64,000 nucleotides of DNA. Source: Nocardia terpenica (lineage in GTDB: Bacteria; Actinomycetota; Actinomycetes; Mycobacteriales; Mycobacteriaceae). The stretch is taken from positions 744,001 through 808,000 of the forward strand of contig NZ_JABMCZ010000005.1 of assembly GCF_013186535.1 (NCBI RefSeq). The letters run 5' to 3'. The position numbers were made by a program, and so were the translations under genes. Below are positions 6,258 through 14,690 of this stretch, piece by piece (positions within the stretch are counted from its first letter, which is position 1; each line of letters opens with the position of its first letter). Under the pieces are notes generated by a model. That model was given only the letters and a program-made list of their open reading frames with translations. It was not told the DNA's origin and ran no database searches.

Positions 6258-8474
6258 TCAGACCCGAGCCACGTGCGCCTCGCTGATCTCCGCGATCCCA
6301 TCGGTCGTGATCTCCAGAACACGGGCCGTCGGAATATCGAAGAACAACCCCGACACCCGAATCCCGCGTTCCGCCATGGCCTGTCGCACCACCGGATGGG
6401 CGTACAAGGTATCCAACTGGACGGCCACATTGACCATGCTCAGCTGGTCGGCCTCGCCGAAGCCCGCGGCGGCCGCCGCGGCGGCGACGGGATGCCCCGC
6501 CCGGTAGCGCTGCACGCTCGGTCCGCCCTTGGCGAGCCAGTCGCCGAGGCCGGGGCCCGCGGGGACTCCGCTCAGCAGCCCATGCATGGCGCCGCACCCG
6601 GAATGGCCGCACACCACCACATTTCGCACCGACAGGTTGCCCAGCGCGAAGGCCAAGGCCGCCTCCACCGAGGAGTCCGAGCCATCGGCGGGCACCAGGT
6701 TGCCGACATTGCGGACCGTGAACAGGTCGCCGGGGCCGCTGTTGGTGATCACGTTCGGCACGATCCGGGAATCCGCGCAGGTGAGGAAGAACGAATCCGG
6801 GTCCTGGCTGTGATGCAGGTCGTCCAGGTGCGGGCGCATCACGTGGGCGTGGCCGCGATGGTAGGCCGCGATACCGGCGGCGACGGCATTGCCGTTGCGC
6901 TCCGGCCACGGGCCGATGGCCGCGTCCAGCATGCCGCGGGTGCGGCCGCGCCGCGGCGGACCGGCGGTGGCGTGCTCCATGCGCGCGGTGCCGATCTCCA
7001 CGAATTCTACTGTGCCACCGGTATTCTCGTGCTGACGCGCCCAGTCGTGGATGGCCTCGTAGGCGGCGTGGTCGAGGAAGTCGACGGTCAGCTCCACCAG
7101 CACATCGGCGCCGGTCGGGACCTTCGCGAACTCCGAGGACAGCTTGGGCAGCGCCAGGAAGGTGCAGGTGCCGTCGATGCTCACGATCCAGCGCTCGGTA
7201 CCGGCCACCGGGGCCGCCTGCACCGAGACCTTGACCACGCGCCACAGCAGCAGCGCGAACGCCAGCACCAGGCCGATGAGCACACCCTCGAGCAGGTTCA
7301 TGAACACCACGCCCAGGATGGTCGCGAGGTAGACGACGAGATCGCCGGTGCGCCTTGCCATCCGGATGTGCGCCAGCTTGACCAGCTGGATACCGATCAC
7401 GATGAGCAGACCGGCCAGCGCCGCCTTCGGAATCTGCTGCACCACGCCGACCAGCGCGATGGAGAACACCAGAATCCAGACGCCGTGCAGCAGGGCCGAG
7501 GCGCGGGTGCGCGCGCCCGCCTGCACATTGGTGGCGCTGCGCACGATGACACCGGTGACCGGCAGGCCGCCGAGCAGGCCGGAGGTCATATTGGCCGCGC
7601 CCTGCGCCATGAGTTCCCGGTCGAAGTTCGTGCGCTCGCCGGAGTGCATCTTGTCCACCGCGACCGCCGACAGCAGGCTCTCCACGCTGGCGATCAGGGC
7701 GATGGTCAGCACCGCCAGCGCGACCGCACCCCAACTGCCGCTGGGCATCTCGGGCAGTCCGATGGCGTCGAAGAGCGAGCCGTTGATGGCGATGCGCTCC
7801 GGATCGCCCGGCAGAACCAGCGACAGCACGGTGCCGACGAGCACCGCGACCAGCGGGCCCGGAATCAGGCGCGCCTTACCGGGCACGTAGCGCCAGCCCA
7901 GCATGATGGCGATCACCGCGAGGCCGATCACGACGGAGGCGCCGTGCAGATTCAGCAGCTGCTCGGGCAGGTCCTCGAGGTTCTTCAGGGCCGAGCTGCG
8001 CGACGAACCACCCAGCAGCACATGCACCTGCTGCAGCGCGATGGTGACGCCGATACCGGCCAGCATGGCGTGCACCACGACCGGCGCGATGGCCAGCGCC
8101 GCGCGCGCGATTCGGCTGAGGCCGAACACGATCTGCAGCAGCCCGGCCGCGACGGTGATGAAACAGGTTGTCTTCCAGCCGAATTGGTTGATGGTCTCGG
8201 CGACGACCACGGTCAGTCCGGCCGCGGGGCCGCTGACCTGCAGGGGGGATCCGCCGAAGATGCCGACCACGATGCCACCGACGGCGGCGGCGATCAGTCC
8301 GGCGGCGACGGGGGCGCCGGAGGCTACCGCGATGCCCAACGACAGGGGCAGCGCGACCAGGAACACCACGATCGAGGCGGGCAGATCGTGGCGGGAAATC
8401 GAGGACAGCCGTTCGGACCAGGACCGCCCCGGCGGAGCGACCGGACGCGATGTCGTGTCGGTGTCGGTGGACAT
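6258..8474 (-). CDS. SulP-family anion transporter fused to beta-carbonic anhydrase
   Basis: The 738-residue protein joins a SulP-type membrane transporter (about residues 30-420, many helices, e.g. LPASIVVFLVALPLSLGIAV), a STAS-like linker (about 425-500, SIDGTCTFLALPKL) and a beta-carbonic anhydrase (about 520-735). The carbonic anhydrase keeps both zinc/active-site motifs, CADSR near residue 565 and HSGCGA near 625. The same architecture occurs in mycobacterial Rv3273. The logical role is coupling bicarbonate transport to CO2/bicarbonate interconversion at the membrane. The start MSTDTDT is preceded by a GGAG-containing leader. A tandem, transporter-less copy lies upstream. Substrate specificity (bicarbonate or sulfate) cannot be read from sequence. 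Confidence 0.92.
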   Translation of the reverse strand: MSTDTDTTSRPVAPPGRSWSERLSSISRHDLPASIVVFLVALPLSLGIAVASGAPVAAGLIAAAVGGIVVGIFGGSPLQVSGPAAGLTVVVAETINQFGWKTTCFITVAAGLLQIVFGLSRIARAALAIAPVVVHAMLAGIGVTIALQQVHVLLGGSSRSSALKNLEDLPEQLLNLHGASVVIGLAVIAIMLGWRYVPGKARLIPGPLVAVLVGTVLSLVLPGDPERIAINGSLFDAIGLPEMPSGSWGAVALAVLTIALIASVESLLSAVAVDKMHSGERTNFDRELMAQGAANMTSGLLGGLPVTGVIVRSATNVQAGARTRASALLHGVWILVFSIALVGVVQQIPKAALAGLLIVIGIQLVKLAHIRMARRTGDLVVYLATILGVVFMNLLEGVLIGLVLAFALLLWRVVKVSVQAAPVAGTERWIVSIDGTCTFLALPKLSSEFAKVPTGADVLVELTVDFLDHAAYEAIHDWARQHENTGGTVEFVEIGTARMEHATAGPPRRGRTRGMLDAAIGPWPERNGNAVAAGIAAYHRGHAHVMRPHLDDLHHSQDPDSFFLTCADSRIVPNVITNSGPGDLFTVRNVGNLVPADGSDSSVEAALAFALGNLSVRNVVVCGHSGCGAMHGLLSGVPAGPGLGDWLAKGGPSVQRYRAGHPVAAAAAAAGFGEADQLSMVNVAVQLDTLYAHPVVRQAMAERGIRVSGLFFDIPTARVLEITTDGIAEISEAHVARV

Positions 8475-8549
8475 ATTTCTCCTTCACCGGAGCGGGTGGG
8501 GCCGGTCCGGTCGGTTCGGAACATGTTCTCCAGGCATCGAGAAAAGCGC

Positions 8550-8573
8550 GGCGCGGACACCGTTGTCCGCGCC
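8550..8573. promoter_or_regulatory. Perfect 10-bp stem-loop in the leader of the SulP-carbonic anhydrase gene
   Basis: GGCGCGGACA (8550-8559) and TGTCCGCGCC (8564-8573) form a perfect stem with a four-base loop, 76 bases upstream of the minus-strand start at 8474. It could be an operator, an attenuator in the leader RNA, or the tail terminator of read-through from the upstream copy, whose own terminator lies at 8681-8709. Confidence 0.5.
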
Positions 8574-8680
8574 GTCACCCGGAAGGCAAGGTCACGCTAA
8601 TAGTAAAGACTTAGCAAAGGCTGAGAGAAGAGCGTTTAATGCCGGTCACTACGGCGCAGGTGTGTGATTCCAGTCACAAC

Positions 8681-8709
8681 AACGCCCCGGGTGCTCACCC
8701 CGGGGCGTT
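8681..8709 (-). terminator. Hairpin terminator of the upstream carbonic anhydrase gene
   Basis: AACGCCCCGG (8681-8690) pairs with CCGGGGCGTT (8700-8709) around a nine-base loop, about 47 bases past the stop at 8756 on the minus strand. It separates the two tandem carbonic anhydrase genes. Confidence 0.7.
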
Positions 8710-8755
8710 GCCCGACCTGCCGCCATTCCGGCCGTCGCCCACGGCCGGGGCCCCC

Positions 8756-9829
8756 TTATACCGGCAGTGCCGTTGTTGGCTCTGCGGTGTCCTCGATCTC
8801 GTCGACGCCGTCGATGGTGATCTCGAGGACGCGGGCGGTGGAGATGTCGAAGAACAGTCCGGACAGCACGACGCCGCGCGCCAGCACCGCGCGCCGCACC
8901 ACCGGGTGCCGGGCCAGCGCCTCGAGCTGCACGGCGACATTGACCATGCCGAGCCGATCGATCTCGCCGAATCCGGCCTCGGCCGCGGCCGCGGCGACGG
9001 GATGCCCGGCGCGGTAGCGGTCCAGGGCGGGCCGCCCGTGGGCGAGCCAGTCGCCGAGCCCGGGTCCGGTCACCCTGTGGTGGAACAGCGCGTCCATCGC
9101 GCCGCAGCCGGAGTGACCGCAGACGACCACCGACCGGACCCGCAGCGTGTCCAGCGCGTAGACCAGGGCGGCCTCCACCGAGCTGTCGCGACCGTCGGCG
9201 GGCACCAGATTGCCGATATTGCGCACGGTGAACAGGTCGCCCGGCCCGCTGTTGGTGATGACATTGGGCACGATCCGCGAATCCGCGCAGGTGAGAAAGA
9301 GCGAATCCGGATGCTGCACATCGCGCGGCCGACCCAGGTGCGGCCGCACGAGGTGGGCGTGACGGCGGTGGTAGGCGGCCACGCCCGCGACGACCGGATC
9401 CCCCTGCGCGGTGCGCCGCCAGGGCCCGAGCACATCGTCGAGCAGGCACCGCGCCGCCCCCATCTCGACGAATTCCACGGTGCCACCGGACTTCTCATGC
9501 CCATCGGCCCAGTCGCGCAGGGCGTCGTGGGCGGCATGGTCGAGAAAGTCGACGGTCAACTCCACAATCACCGGGACACCCGGGGGCACCGCCGCAAGCT
9601 CACCCACCAGCCGCGGCAACGCCAGAAACGTACAGGTCCCGTCCACGGTAACCAACCATCGACCGCCGCCGACCGGCCGCACGGAGATCGCCACCCGCAC
9701 CACCCGCCACAACAGCAGCACAAACGCCAGCACCAGACCAATCACCATGCCACCCAACAGATTGTGGCGTAGCGCAGCGAATAGGCCGAACAGCAATGTG
9801 CGACGAACCGAGTCGGTGTCGGTGGACAT
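8756..9829 (-). CDS. Beta-carbonic anhydrase derived from a SulP fusion by loss of the transporter
   Basis: The 357-residue protein is a paralogue of the neighbouring fusion lacking about 380 transporter residues. It opens with the same leader (MSTDTDS), runs through a short junction and then resumes in the last transporter helix (LLGGMVIGLVLAFVLLLWRV), the STAS-like linker (TVDGTCTFLALPRL) and an intact carbonic anhydrase domain with CADSR near residue 181 and HSGCGA near 239. I chose the ATG at 9829 because it matches the start of the paralogue; a frame from 9898 would add 23 residues. The product should be a catalytically competent carbonic anhydrase held at the membrane by one helix. Confidence 0.85.
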   Translation of the reverse strand: MSTDTDSVRRTLLFGLFAALRHNLLGGMVIGLVLAFVLLLWRVVRVAISVRPVGGGRWLVTVDGTCTFLALPRLVGELAAVPPGVPVIVELTVDFLDHAAHDALRDWADGHEKSGGTVEFVEMGAARCLLDDVLGPWRRTAQGDPVVAGVAAYHRRHAHLVRPHLGRPRDVQHPDSLFLTCADSRIVPNVITNSGPGDLFTVRNIGNLVPADGRDSSVEAALVYALDTLRVRSVVVCGHSGCGAMDALFHHRVTGPGLGDWLAHGRPALDRYRAGHPVAAAAAEAGFGEIDRLGMVNVAVQLEALARHPVVRRAVLARGVVLSGLFFDISTARVLEITIDGVDEIEDTAEPTTALPV

Positions 9830-9901
9830 ATTTCTCCTTCGCCGATCCGGATCCCCCGGTCGGTTCATCGGTCGAAAACATCTACTGGCATCGAACATTC
9901 G

Positions 9902-10679
9902 AACGTGACGCTTCCCGCCGTTCCCGGCGTGGCACTCCTGCGGCGTGACACTTCCGCCGCGCCCGGCGTAGTACTCCCATCACTCCGGCGTGGCACTCCC
10001 GCCGCTCCTGGCGAAGCACTCCGGTCGTTCCTGGCGTGACACTTCCATCGTTCCCGGCGTAGCACTCCCGTCGCTCCCGGCGTGACACTCCGGTCGTTCC
10101 TGGCGTGACACTTCCATCGTTCCCGGCGTAGCACTCCCGTCGCTCCCGGCGTGACACTCCCGTCGCTCCCGGCGTAGCACTCCCGTCGCTCCCGGCGTGA
10201 CACTCCCGTCGCTCCCGGCGTAGCACTCCCGTCGCTCCCGGCGTGACACTCCCGTCGCTCCCGGCGTGACACTCCCGTCGCTCCCGGCGTAGCACTCCCG
10301 TCGCTCCCGGCGTGACACTCCCGTCGTTCCCGGCGTAGCACTCCCGTCGCTCCCGGCGTGACACTCCCGTCGCTCCCGGCGTAGCACTCCCGTCGCTCCC
10401 GGCGTGACACTCCGGTCGTTCCCGGCGTAGCACTCCCGTCGCTCCCGGCGTGACACTCCGGTCGTTCCCGGCGTAGCACTCCCGTCGCTCCCGGCGTGAC
10501 ACTCCGGTCGTTCCTGGCATAGCGCTGCCGTCGTTCCCGGCGTGACACTTCCGTCGTTCCCGGCGTAGCACTTCCGTCGCTCCGGGCCTGACACTCCCAG
10601 CGCTCCGGTGTGGCACTCCCGTCGCTCCGGCGCGGCACTTCGATCGTTCCCGGTATGGCGCTCCCGTTGTTCCCGGCGT
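9902..10679. repeat. Tandem array of about 34 imperfect 23-bp units
   Basis: Units of the form GGCGTGACACTCCCGTCGCT plus CCC and GGCGTAGCACTCCCGTCGCT plus CCC alternate through roughly 780 bases. The centre is nearly perfect and both ends are degenerate. Because 23 is not a multiple of three, the array stays open in all three minus-strand frames and produces overlapping chance proteins of about 250-300 residues. Read on the minus strand each unit contains ACGCCGGGA, the half-arm of the palindromic element that abuts it at 10670-10729. There are no unique spacers, so it is not a CRISPR. It separates the carbonic anhydrase genes from an XRE regulator. Confidence 0.9.
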
Positions 10680-10729
10680 GCTTTTGGCCGGGAACCGCGT
10701 GATTCCGGCCAAAAGCGCGCCGGAATCAC
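10670..10729. repeat. Dispersed palindromic repeat, copy 1
   Basis: Two inverted arms, the first containing GCGTGCTTTTGGCCGGGAA and the second GGCCAAAAGCGCGCCGGAA, face each other across a few bases. Each arm is also internally self-complementary. The same core recurs at 14691, 20394 and 37610. This copy directly abuts the 23-bp tandem array. Confidence 0.8.
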
Positions 10730-11054
10730 GAGGGTGAGTAGCGCGCCGGAGTCACAACGGCAAGCGGCACATCGGGATCGGGGGAGCGAGTGGCGCATTG
10801 GGGTTGGGGAGCGATTTGATCGTAAAGAAGACGCAAAGGGCTTGGAAAGCTTTTGTAGCCGGAAATGTGTACCGCAACCGAATCGTGACATACGTCACAC
10901 GGTGCGCGCAGTGGGAGCTGCCGTCGGGGCGCACCAGCTCGGCGACCGCGGTGGCCTGCTTGCCGACGTAGCCGGGGCGGCCCGTGCCCAGGAATGCGGG
11001 GCCCAGGAAGGGTAGGCCCAGGATGGGGGGTGGGCGCGCGGGAATACTGGGCGA
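10730..11054. promoter_or_regulatory. Upstream region of the XRE regulator with a GTGAC-atac-GTCAC dyad
   Basis: This gap of 325 bases has no supported gene. A perfect dyad, GTGAC (10885-10889) and GTCAC (10894-10898) around four bases, lies in a relatively AT-rich stretch 157 bases upstream of the regulator and is a reasonable operator or CRP-like half-site pair. On the minus strand, 10905-11010 reads like a short protein fragment (GRPGYVGKQATAVAEL) without a clear start or continuation, perhaps the remnant of a divergent gene. Confidence 0.4.
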
Positions 11055-11897
11055 ATGACCGAGCTGGGAGAGTTCCTGCGCGCGAAGCGGGCCGCGTTGT
11101 CGCCGGAGCGAGCCGGGATCGATACCGCGGGGCGGGTGCGGCGGGTGCCGGGGCTGCGGCGCGATGAGGTGGCGCTGTTGGCCGAAGTGGGAGTCGATCA
11201 TTACACCCGGCTCGAACAGGGCCGCGCCAACGGGGTTTCCGAGGCAGTGGTGGCCGGGATCGCCCGGGCGCTGCAACTGACCGCCGATGAGCGCGCCTAT
11301 CTGCTCGCCTTGGCCAATCCGCAGGTCTCACCTCGCCGCACGGCCCGGCGGCCGTCCGCCGCCCGGGTCGCGGCGCCGACCCGCATCCTGCTCGACGGCC
11401 TCACCGGGATGCCCGCGCTGGTGATGGATCGGCGGATGGACATCCTGGCATGGAATCAGCTGGCGACGGAGTTGTTCGTGAACTTCGCCGAATTGCCTGC
11501 GGCCGAACGCAATATGGTCCGCCTGCTGTTCCTCGACCCCCGCGTGCGGTCGCGGTACCGGGATTGGGCCGCGGTGGCCGCCGACGCGGTGGCGCGGGTC
11601 CGCACGGCCGCCGCCGAATATCCCGACGATACCCGGCTCACCACCCTGATCGGCGAATTGTCCATACGCGACGCCGATTTCCGGCGCTGGTGGGGCGGCC
11701 GGGCCGTGAGGTCCGCAGAGTCCGGACGCAAGGTCTTCGCACACCCGACGGCGGGCGACCTCGAACTCGATTGGCAGGCATTGCGATTCACCAATCGCGC
11801 GGATCAGACGCTGATCGTCTACACCGCGGTACCGGGTTCGCCGACCGAGCAGGCCCTCCAGTTCCTACAGTCCTGGAACGCCGCGCCCCACCGGTAG
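11055..11897 (+). CDS. XRE-family regulator with MmyB-like ligand-binding domain
   Basis: The 280-residue protein has an N-terminal helix-turn-helix (about residues 3-75) with the signature RVRRVPGLRRDEVALLAEVG and YTRLEQGRANGVSE. It is followed by a PAS-like MmyB ligand-binding domain (about 100-270, ALVMDRRMDILAWNQLATEL through WQALRFTNRADQTLIVYTAV). Such proteins are abundant in actinobacteria and usually regulate a divergent oxidoreductase gene. Here the divergent position holds only a repeat array and a doubtful remnant, so the original target may be lost. Ligand unknown; fatty-acid-like ligands have been seen in structures of the family. Confidence 0.9.
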   Translation: MTELGEFLRAKRAALSPERAGIDTAGRVRRVPGLRRDEVALLAEVGVDHYTRLEQGRANGVSEAVVAGIARALQLTADERAYLLALANPQVSPRRTARRPSAARVAAPTRILLDGLTGMPALVMDRRMDILAWNQLATELFVNFAELPAAERNMVRLLFLDPRVRSRYRDWAAVAADAVARVRTAAAEYPDDTRLTTLIGELSIRDADFRRWWGGRAVRSAESGRKVFAHPTAGDLELDWQALRFTNRADQTLIVYTAVPGSPTEQALQFLQSWNAAPHR

Positions 11898-12535
11898 CCG
11901 TCCGGCACACAGGCTTTCGCGGAGCAGAACAGTCAGCTCGGCGTGATCCGGAATTCCGGGTGCGTTCCGGGTAACGGCATCGGCAAGGGTCTCGGCGACC
12001 AGAGTGCCGACCAAGCGGCGTCCAGGCCGAAGCGCAGGGCCGGGGCGGCCACGTCAGCATGCGACTGCGGGCCTCGAGGTCACTACCGTCGGCGACGGCG
12101 GCGGGCAGGGCGGAGGTGGTCGGTCGCAAGGATTCGGCGGCATAGGCCCGCGATATGGCCATAGCCCCCTCGGACAGCAGCGATTCCGCGCCATGGATGA
12201 CGGCATCGAAGCCGGATGCGGCGGTCGGCGCTCTTCAGAACGCCGAAACCATTGGTCTCCGTGCCGGTTCCGGCGGTAGTGGGCGCTGCGGCAATCGGCA
12301 GCGCAGGCGCGAGAATGCATTCGGAGCCATCCAGGCTCTCCGCACTCAGATCGGTATGACACGGCAGCGCCACGGCTTTCGCCGCGTCCAGCACCGACCC
12401 GCCACCGAGGGCGAGCACGAGATCGACTCGACAGTCGCGTGCGACGGCGGTCCCCACGTCCGCTGCGGCGGTCGAGGGATTGGCGGGTATCTCACTGTGC
12501 ACCGCCGATGGTCGCTGTTTCCCGCCGGAGTGCGC
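11898..12535 (-). pseudogene. Ruined iron-type alcohol dehydrogenase (maleylacetate reductase-like)
   Basis: Read on the minus strand, pieces of an Fe-ADH appear in order but in different frames. SEIPANPSTAAADVGTAVAR and LALGGGSVLDAAKAVALPCH give the NAD-binding half, and PTTAGTGTETN is the dinucleotide/metal-domain motif. RAYAAESLRPTTSALPAAVA and DGSDLEARSRML follow, and LVAETLADAVTRN near 11960 is the C-terminal helix. At least two frameshifts separate these blocks, the N-terminal part is missing beyond about 12535, and expected metal ligands are not contiguous. Maleylacetate reductases of aromatic catabolism are the closest match I recall, but any Fe-ADH is possible. Confidence 0.8.
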
Positions 12536-12539
12536 GACC

Positions 12540-12848
12540 ATGCCGGTGCCGACCGCCATTCCGGCCGGGCGCGAGCAGGCCCCGCCCGCGCTCGCCCTGG
12601 AGCGGGTGCTCGAGCGCATCGCCGAGGTCCGCGAGATCGGCTATGCGACGGCGGACGAGGAATTCGAGACGGGCCTGGTCGGCGTCTCCGCTCCCGTCTA
12701 CGGGTTCCGCGACGGCGTGCTGGCCGCGATCAATGTGTCCGCCCCGAAACAGCGGCTGGGCAACCGCTTACGGGTCGCGGGGGAATTCACCCGCACCGTC
12801 GCCGATCAGAGGTCGGCGGCGCTCGACGCGGCGCGGGGTCGACGCTAG
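12540..12848 (+). pseudogene. C-terminal remnant of an IclR-family regulator
   Basis: The frame ALERVLERIAEVREIGYATA, EEFETGLVGVSAPVYGFRDG and LAAINVSAPKQRLGNRLRVA is the second half of an IclR effector-binding domain, ending at a stop at 12846-12848. The DNA-binding domain and first half of the effector domain are missing. It abuts the 5' end of the broken Fe-ADH in head-to-head orientation, so a single deletion removing the divergent promoter region and both N-termini would explain both remnants. IclR regulators next to Fe-ADH genes are typical of aromatic degradation loci. Confidence 0.75.
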
Positions 12849-13282
12849 AGATCCAGGTGGAAGTGGTGCGCACCGATGGCCAGGTGATGGCGCATGTACA
12901 GCCGGTGCGCGGCGAAGCGGTCCGGCCCGACGCCCGAATCCAGGTGCAGCGCTTCGCAGCCGAGGCGGCGGGCCTCGGCCTCCACCCAGCTCAGGAGCCG
13001 GTCGGCGTGGCCGTGGCCGCGGGCGTCGGGGAGGGTGGACAGGTCGTCGACATAGACCACGTGACCCCAGCCGGAGGTGGTGATCTCCCGGAAACCGAGG
13101 ACGCAGACCGCGGATTCGTGCTCCCCGTCGAACAGCCCGGCCAGCCGATACCCGGCCGGACGCAGCCGGGTATCGATCAGATCGACGATGGCCCCGGCGG
13201 TTTCCCAGCGCGGCCGCAGTGCCAGCATGGCCGGTGCGGCGAGTTCGGTCTCGCCCCGGTGAAGTTCACGAATATCGGTCAT
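12845..13282 (-). CDS. GNAT-family N-acetyltransferase
   Basis: The 145-residue protein has the GNAT fold pattern: an N-terminal MTDIRELHRGETELAAPAML, a central strand pair GWGHVVYVDDLSTLPDARGH and the acetyl-CoA pyrophosphate loop ARGHGHADRLLSWVEAEARR at about residues 88-106, followed by CEALHLDSGVG. The product acetylates an unknown small molecule or protein. Its last bases overlap the stop of the IclR remnant, suggesting that the deletion that created the remnant spared this convergent gene. The ATG at 13282 is the natural start. Confidence 0.85.
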   Translation of the reverse strand: MTDIRELHRGETELAAPAMLALRPRWETAGAIVDLIDTRLRPAGYRLAGLFDGEHESAVCVLGFREITTSGWGHVVYVDDLSTLPDARGHGHADRLLSWVEAEARRLGCEALHLDSGVGPDRFAAHRLYMRHHLAIGAHHFHLDL

Positions 13283-13444
13283 GGCACCCGAGGCTAACGA
13301 TCACCCGGCGTCACCCGAAGGTCCACTTCACGGCGATTCCCGGAGGCCACCGGGTCAATGCGTATGTAACACTTCGGCATCCGGTCCGCCGACGAGCCAT
13401 TGACACCGGGCCGGACCGCGCATACTGTCCCTGCCCAAGTAATT

Positions 13445-13455
13445 GGAAACTTTCC
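13445..13455. promoter_or_regulatory. Perfect dyad GGAAACTTTCC before the ROK regulator
   Basis: An 11-bp perfect palindrome lies 50 bases upstream of the ROK start in an AT-rich patch. Actinobacterial ROK repressors commonly recognise AAA-n-TTT-centred palindromes, so autoregulation and control of the downstream sugar operon is plausible. No copy was seen directly in front of the binding-protein gene. Confidence 0.5.
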
Positions 13456-13505
13456 TTCTAGTTCACTCCGCGTACGATTGCGGAGCTGAAAGGGAGGGGT
13501 GGCAG

Positions 13506-14690
13506 GTGGCTTCGACGCGACCCACCCTCGCCGGTCCGCCCAGCCTACTGCGGGCCATCAACGATCGCGCGGCGCTGGAGCTGCTGCTGGCGCACGGCCC
13601 GCTGTCGCGCACCCAGCTCGGCGCGCTCACCGGCCTGTCCAAGCCGACCGCCTCCCAGCTGCTGGCGCGGCTGGAGGCCGCCGGGCTGGTCGTTCCGGTG
13701 GGCACCACCGCCGGTGGCCCCGGGCCGAATGCGCAGCTGTACCACGTGAATCCGGGTGCGGCGTTCGTCGCCGGGCTCGATGTCACCAATACCGAGATCC
13801 GCATCGCCGTCGCCGACATCACCGGCGGCATGCTCGCCGAGCACCGGGTCGCCACCAAGGGCTGGCCCGCCGCCGACACCATCGGCAACGTCGCCGCGGG
13901 GGTGCTGGAGACCGTCGAGCTGGCCGGGCTCGCCGAGGGCGCGCTGCGCGAGGTGGTGATCGGCATCGGTGGGTCGCCGGAACCGGCCACCGGCCGTCTC
14001 CGCTACGCCACCCATCTGCCCGGCTGGCATTCGCCGCGCCTGATCGCCGAGCTGGAATCCGACATCGGCGCAACGGTTTCCATCGAGAACGACGTGAACC
14101 TCGCCGCCATCGCCGAGCAAGCGCACGGCTCGGCGCAGGGGTGTGAGGATTTCGTTCTGCTGTGGACCGGTGCGGGGGTGGGGGCGGCCATCGTCATCGA
14201 GGGTCGCCTCCACCGCGGATTCAACGGCGGCGCAGGCGAAGTCGGCTATATGCCGCTGCCGGGCGCGCCGGTCGTGCACGATGTGCGCCGCAAGAATTCC
14301 GGTGGCTTCCAGCAATTGGCCGGGGCCCCGGCGGTTCTCGCGCTCGCCCGTCGGCACGGGCTGACCGCGCCGACGGCGGCATTGGCCGTGGCCGAGGCCC
14401 TGGAAACGCCGGGGGCCGGTGACACCTTCCTCACCGTGTTCGCCGATCGGCTGGCCGTCGGGTTGGCGGCGATCGTCACGGTGATCGACCCGGAGCTGCT
14501 GATTCTGGGCGGGGATGTGCCCCGCGCGGGCGGGGAACGGCTGCGGTCGCTGGTGCAGGATGCGTTGGCGGAGTTGGCGATTCCGCGGCCGGAGGTGCGG
14601 TCGAGCACGGTGCCCGGATCGGCGGTCCTGCATGGCGCGCTGGAAAGGGCGTTGGCCACCGCGAGGGACGGTGTTTTCTCTACTCACTGA
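13506..14690 (+). CDS. ROK-family sugar-responsive transcriptional repressor
   Basis: A MarR-like winged helix (about residues 15-75, LLLAHGPLSRTQLGALTGLS, TASQLLARLEAAGLV) precedes a ROK actin-fold domain (about 95-390, FVAGLDVTNTEIRIAVADIT, VSIENDVNLAAIAEQ, LLWTGAGVGAAIV). The zinc-binding CxCGxxGC cluster of ROK kinases is absent, and the usual GEIGH appears as GEVGY, so zinc binding and kinase activity are unlikely; sugar sensing alone is expected. I chose the GTG at 13506, preceded by AGGGAGG at good spacing; an open frame extends to 13443. It sits first in line with the ABC-GH4-kinase genes and is their obvious regulator. Confidence 0.88.
   Translation: MASTRPTLAGPPSLLRAINDRAALELLLAHGPLSRTQLGALTGLSKPTASQLLARLEAAGLVVPVGTTAGGPGPNAQLYHVNPGAAFVAGLDVTNTEIRIAVADITGGMLAEHRVATKGWPAADTIGNVAAGVLETVELAGLAEGALREVVIGIGGSPEPATGRLRYATHLPGWHSPRLIAELESDIGATVSIENDVNLAAIAEQAHGSAQGCEDFVLLWTGAGVGAAIVIEGRLHRGFNGGAGEVGYMPLPGAPVVHDVRRKNSGGFQQLAGAPAVLALARRHGLTAPTAALAVAEALETPGAGDTFLTVFADRLAVGLAAIVTVIDPELLILGGDVPRAGGERLRSLVQDALAELAIPRPEVRSSTVPGSAVLHGALERALATARDGVFSTH

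Noticed and set aside
5862..8600. A 912-codon plus-strand open frame opposite the SulP fusion
   Set aside because: Same reason: antisense of a well-supported gene, low-complexity product.
9902..10679. CRISPR array
   Set aside because: Units are contiguous and lack unique spacers, and no cas genes are present.
9865..10891. Three overlapping minus-strand frames encoding repetitive RRERRECHAGSDGS-like proteins
   Set aside because: They arise because a 23-bp repeat without stop codons is open in every frame; no Shine-Dalgarno or non-repetitive domain supports translation.
10905..11010. A divergent gene start (GRPGYVGKQATAVAEL) opposite the XRE regulator
   Set aside because: The frame runs through the likely promoter without a plausible end, and no start codon with a ribosome binding site is evident.
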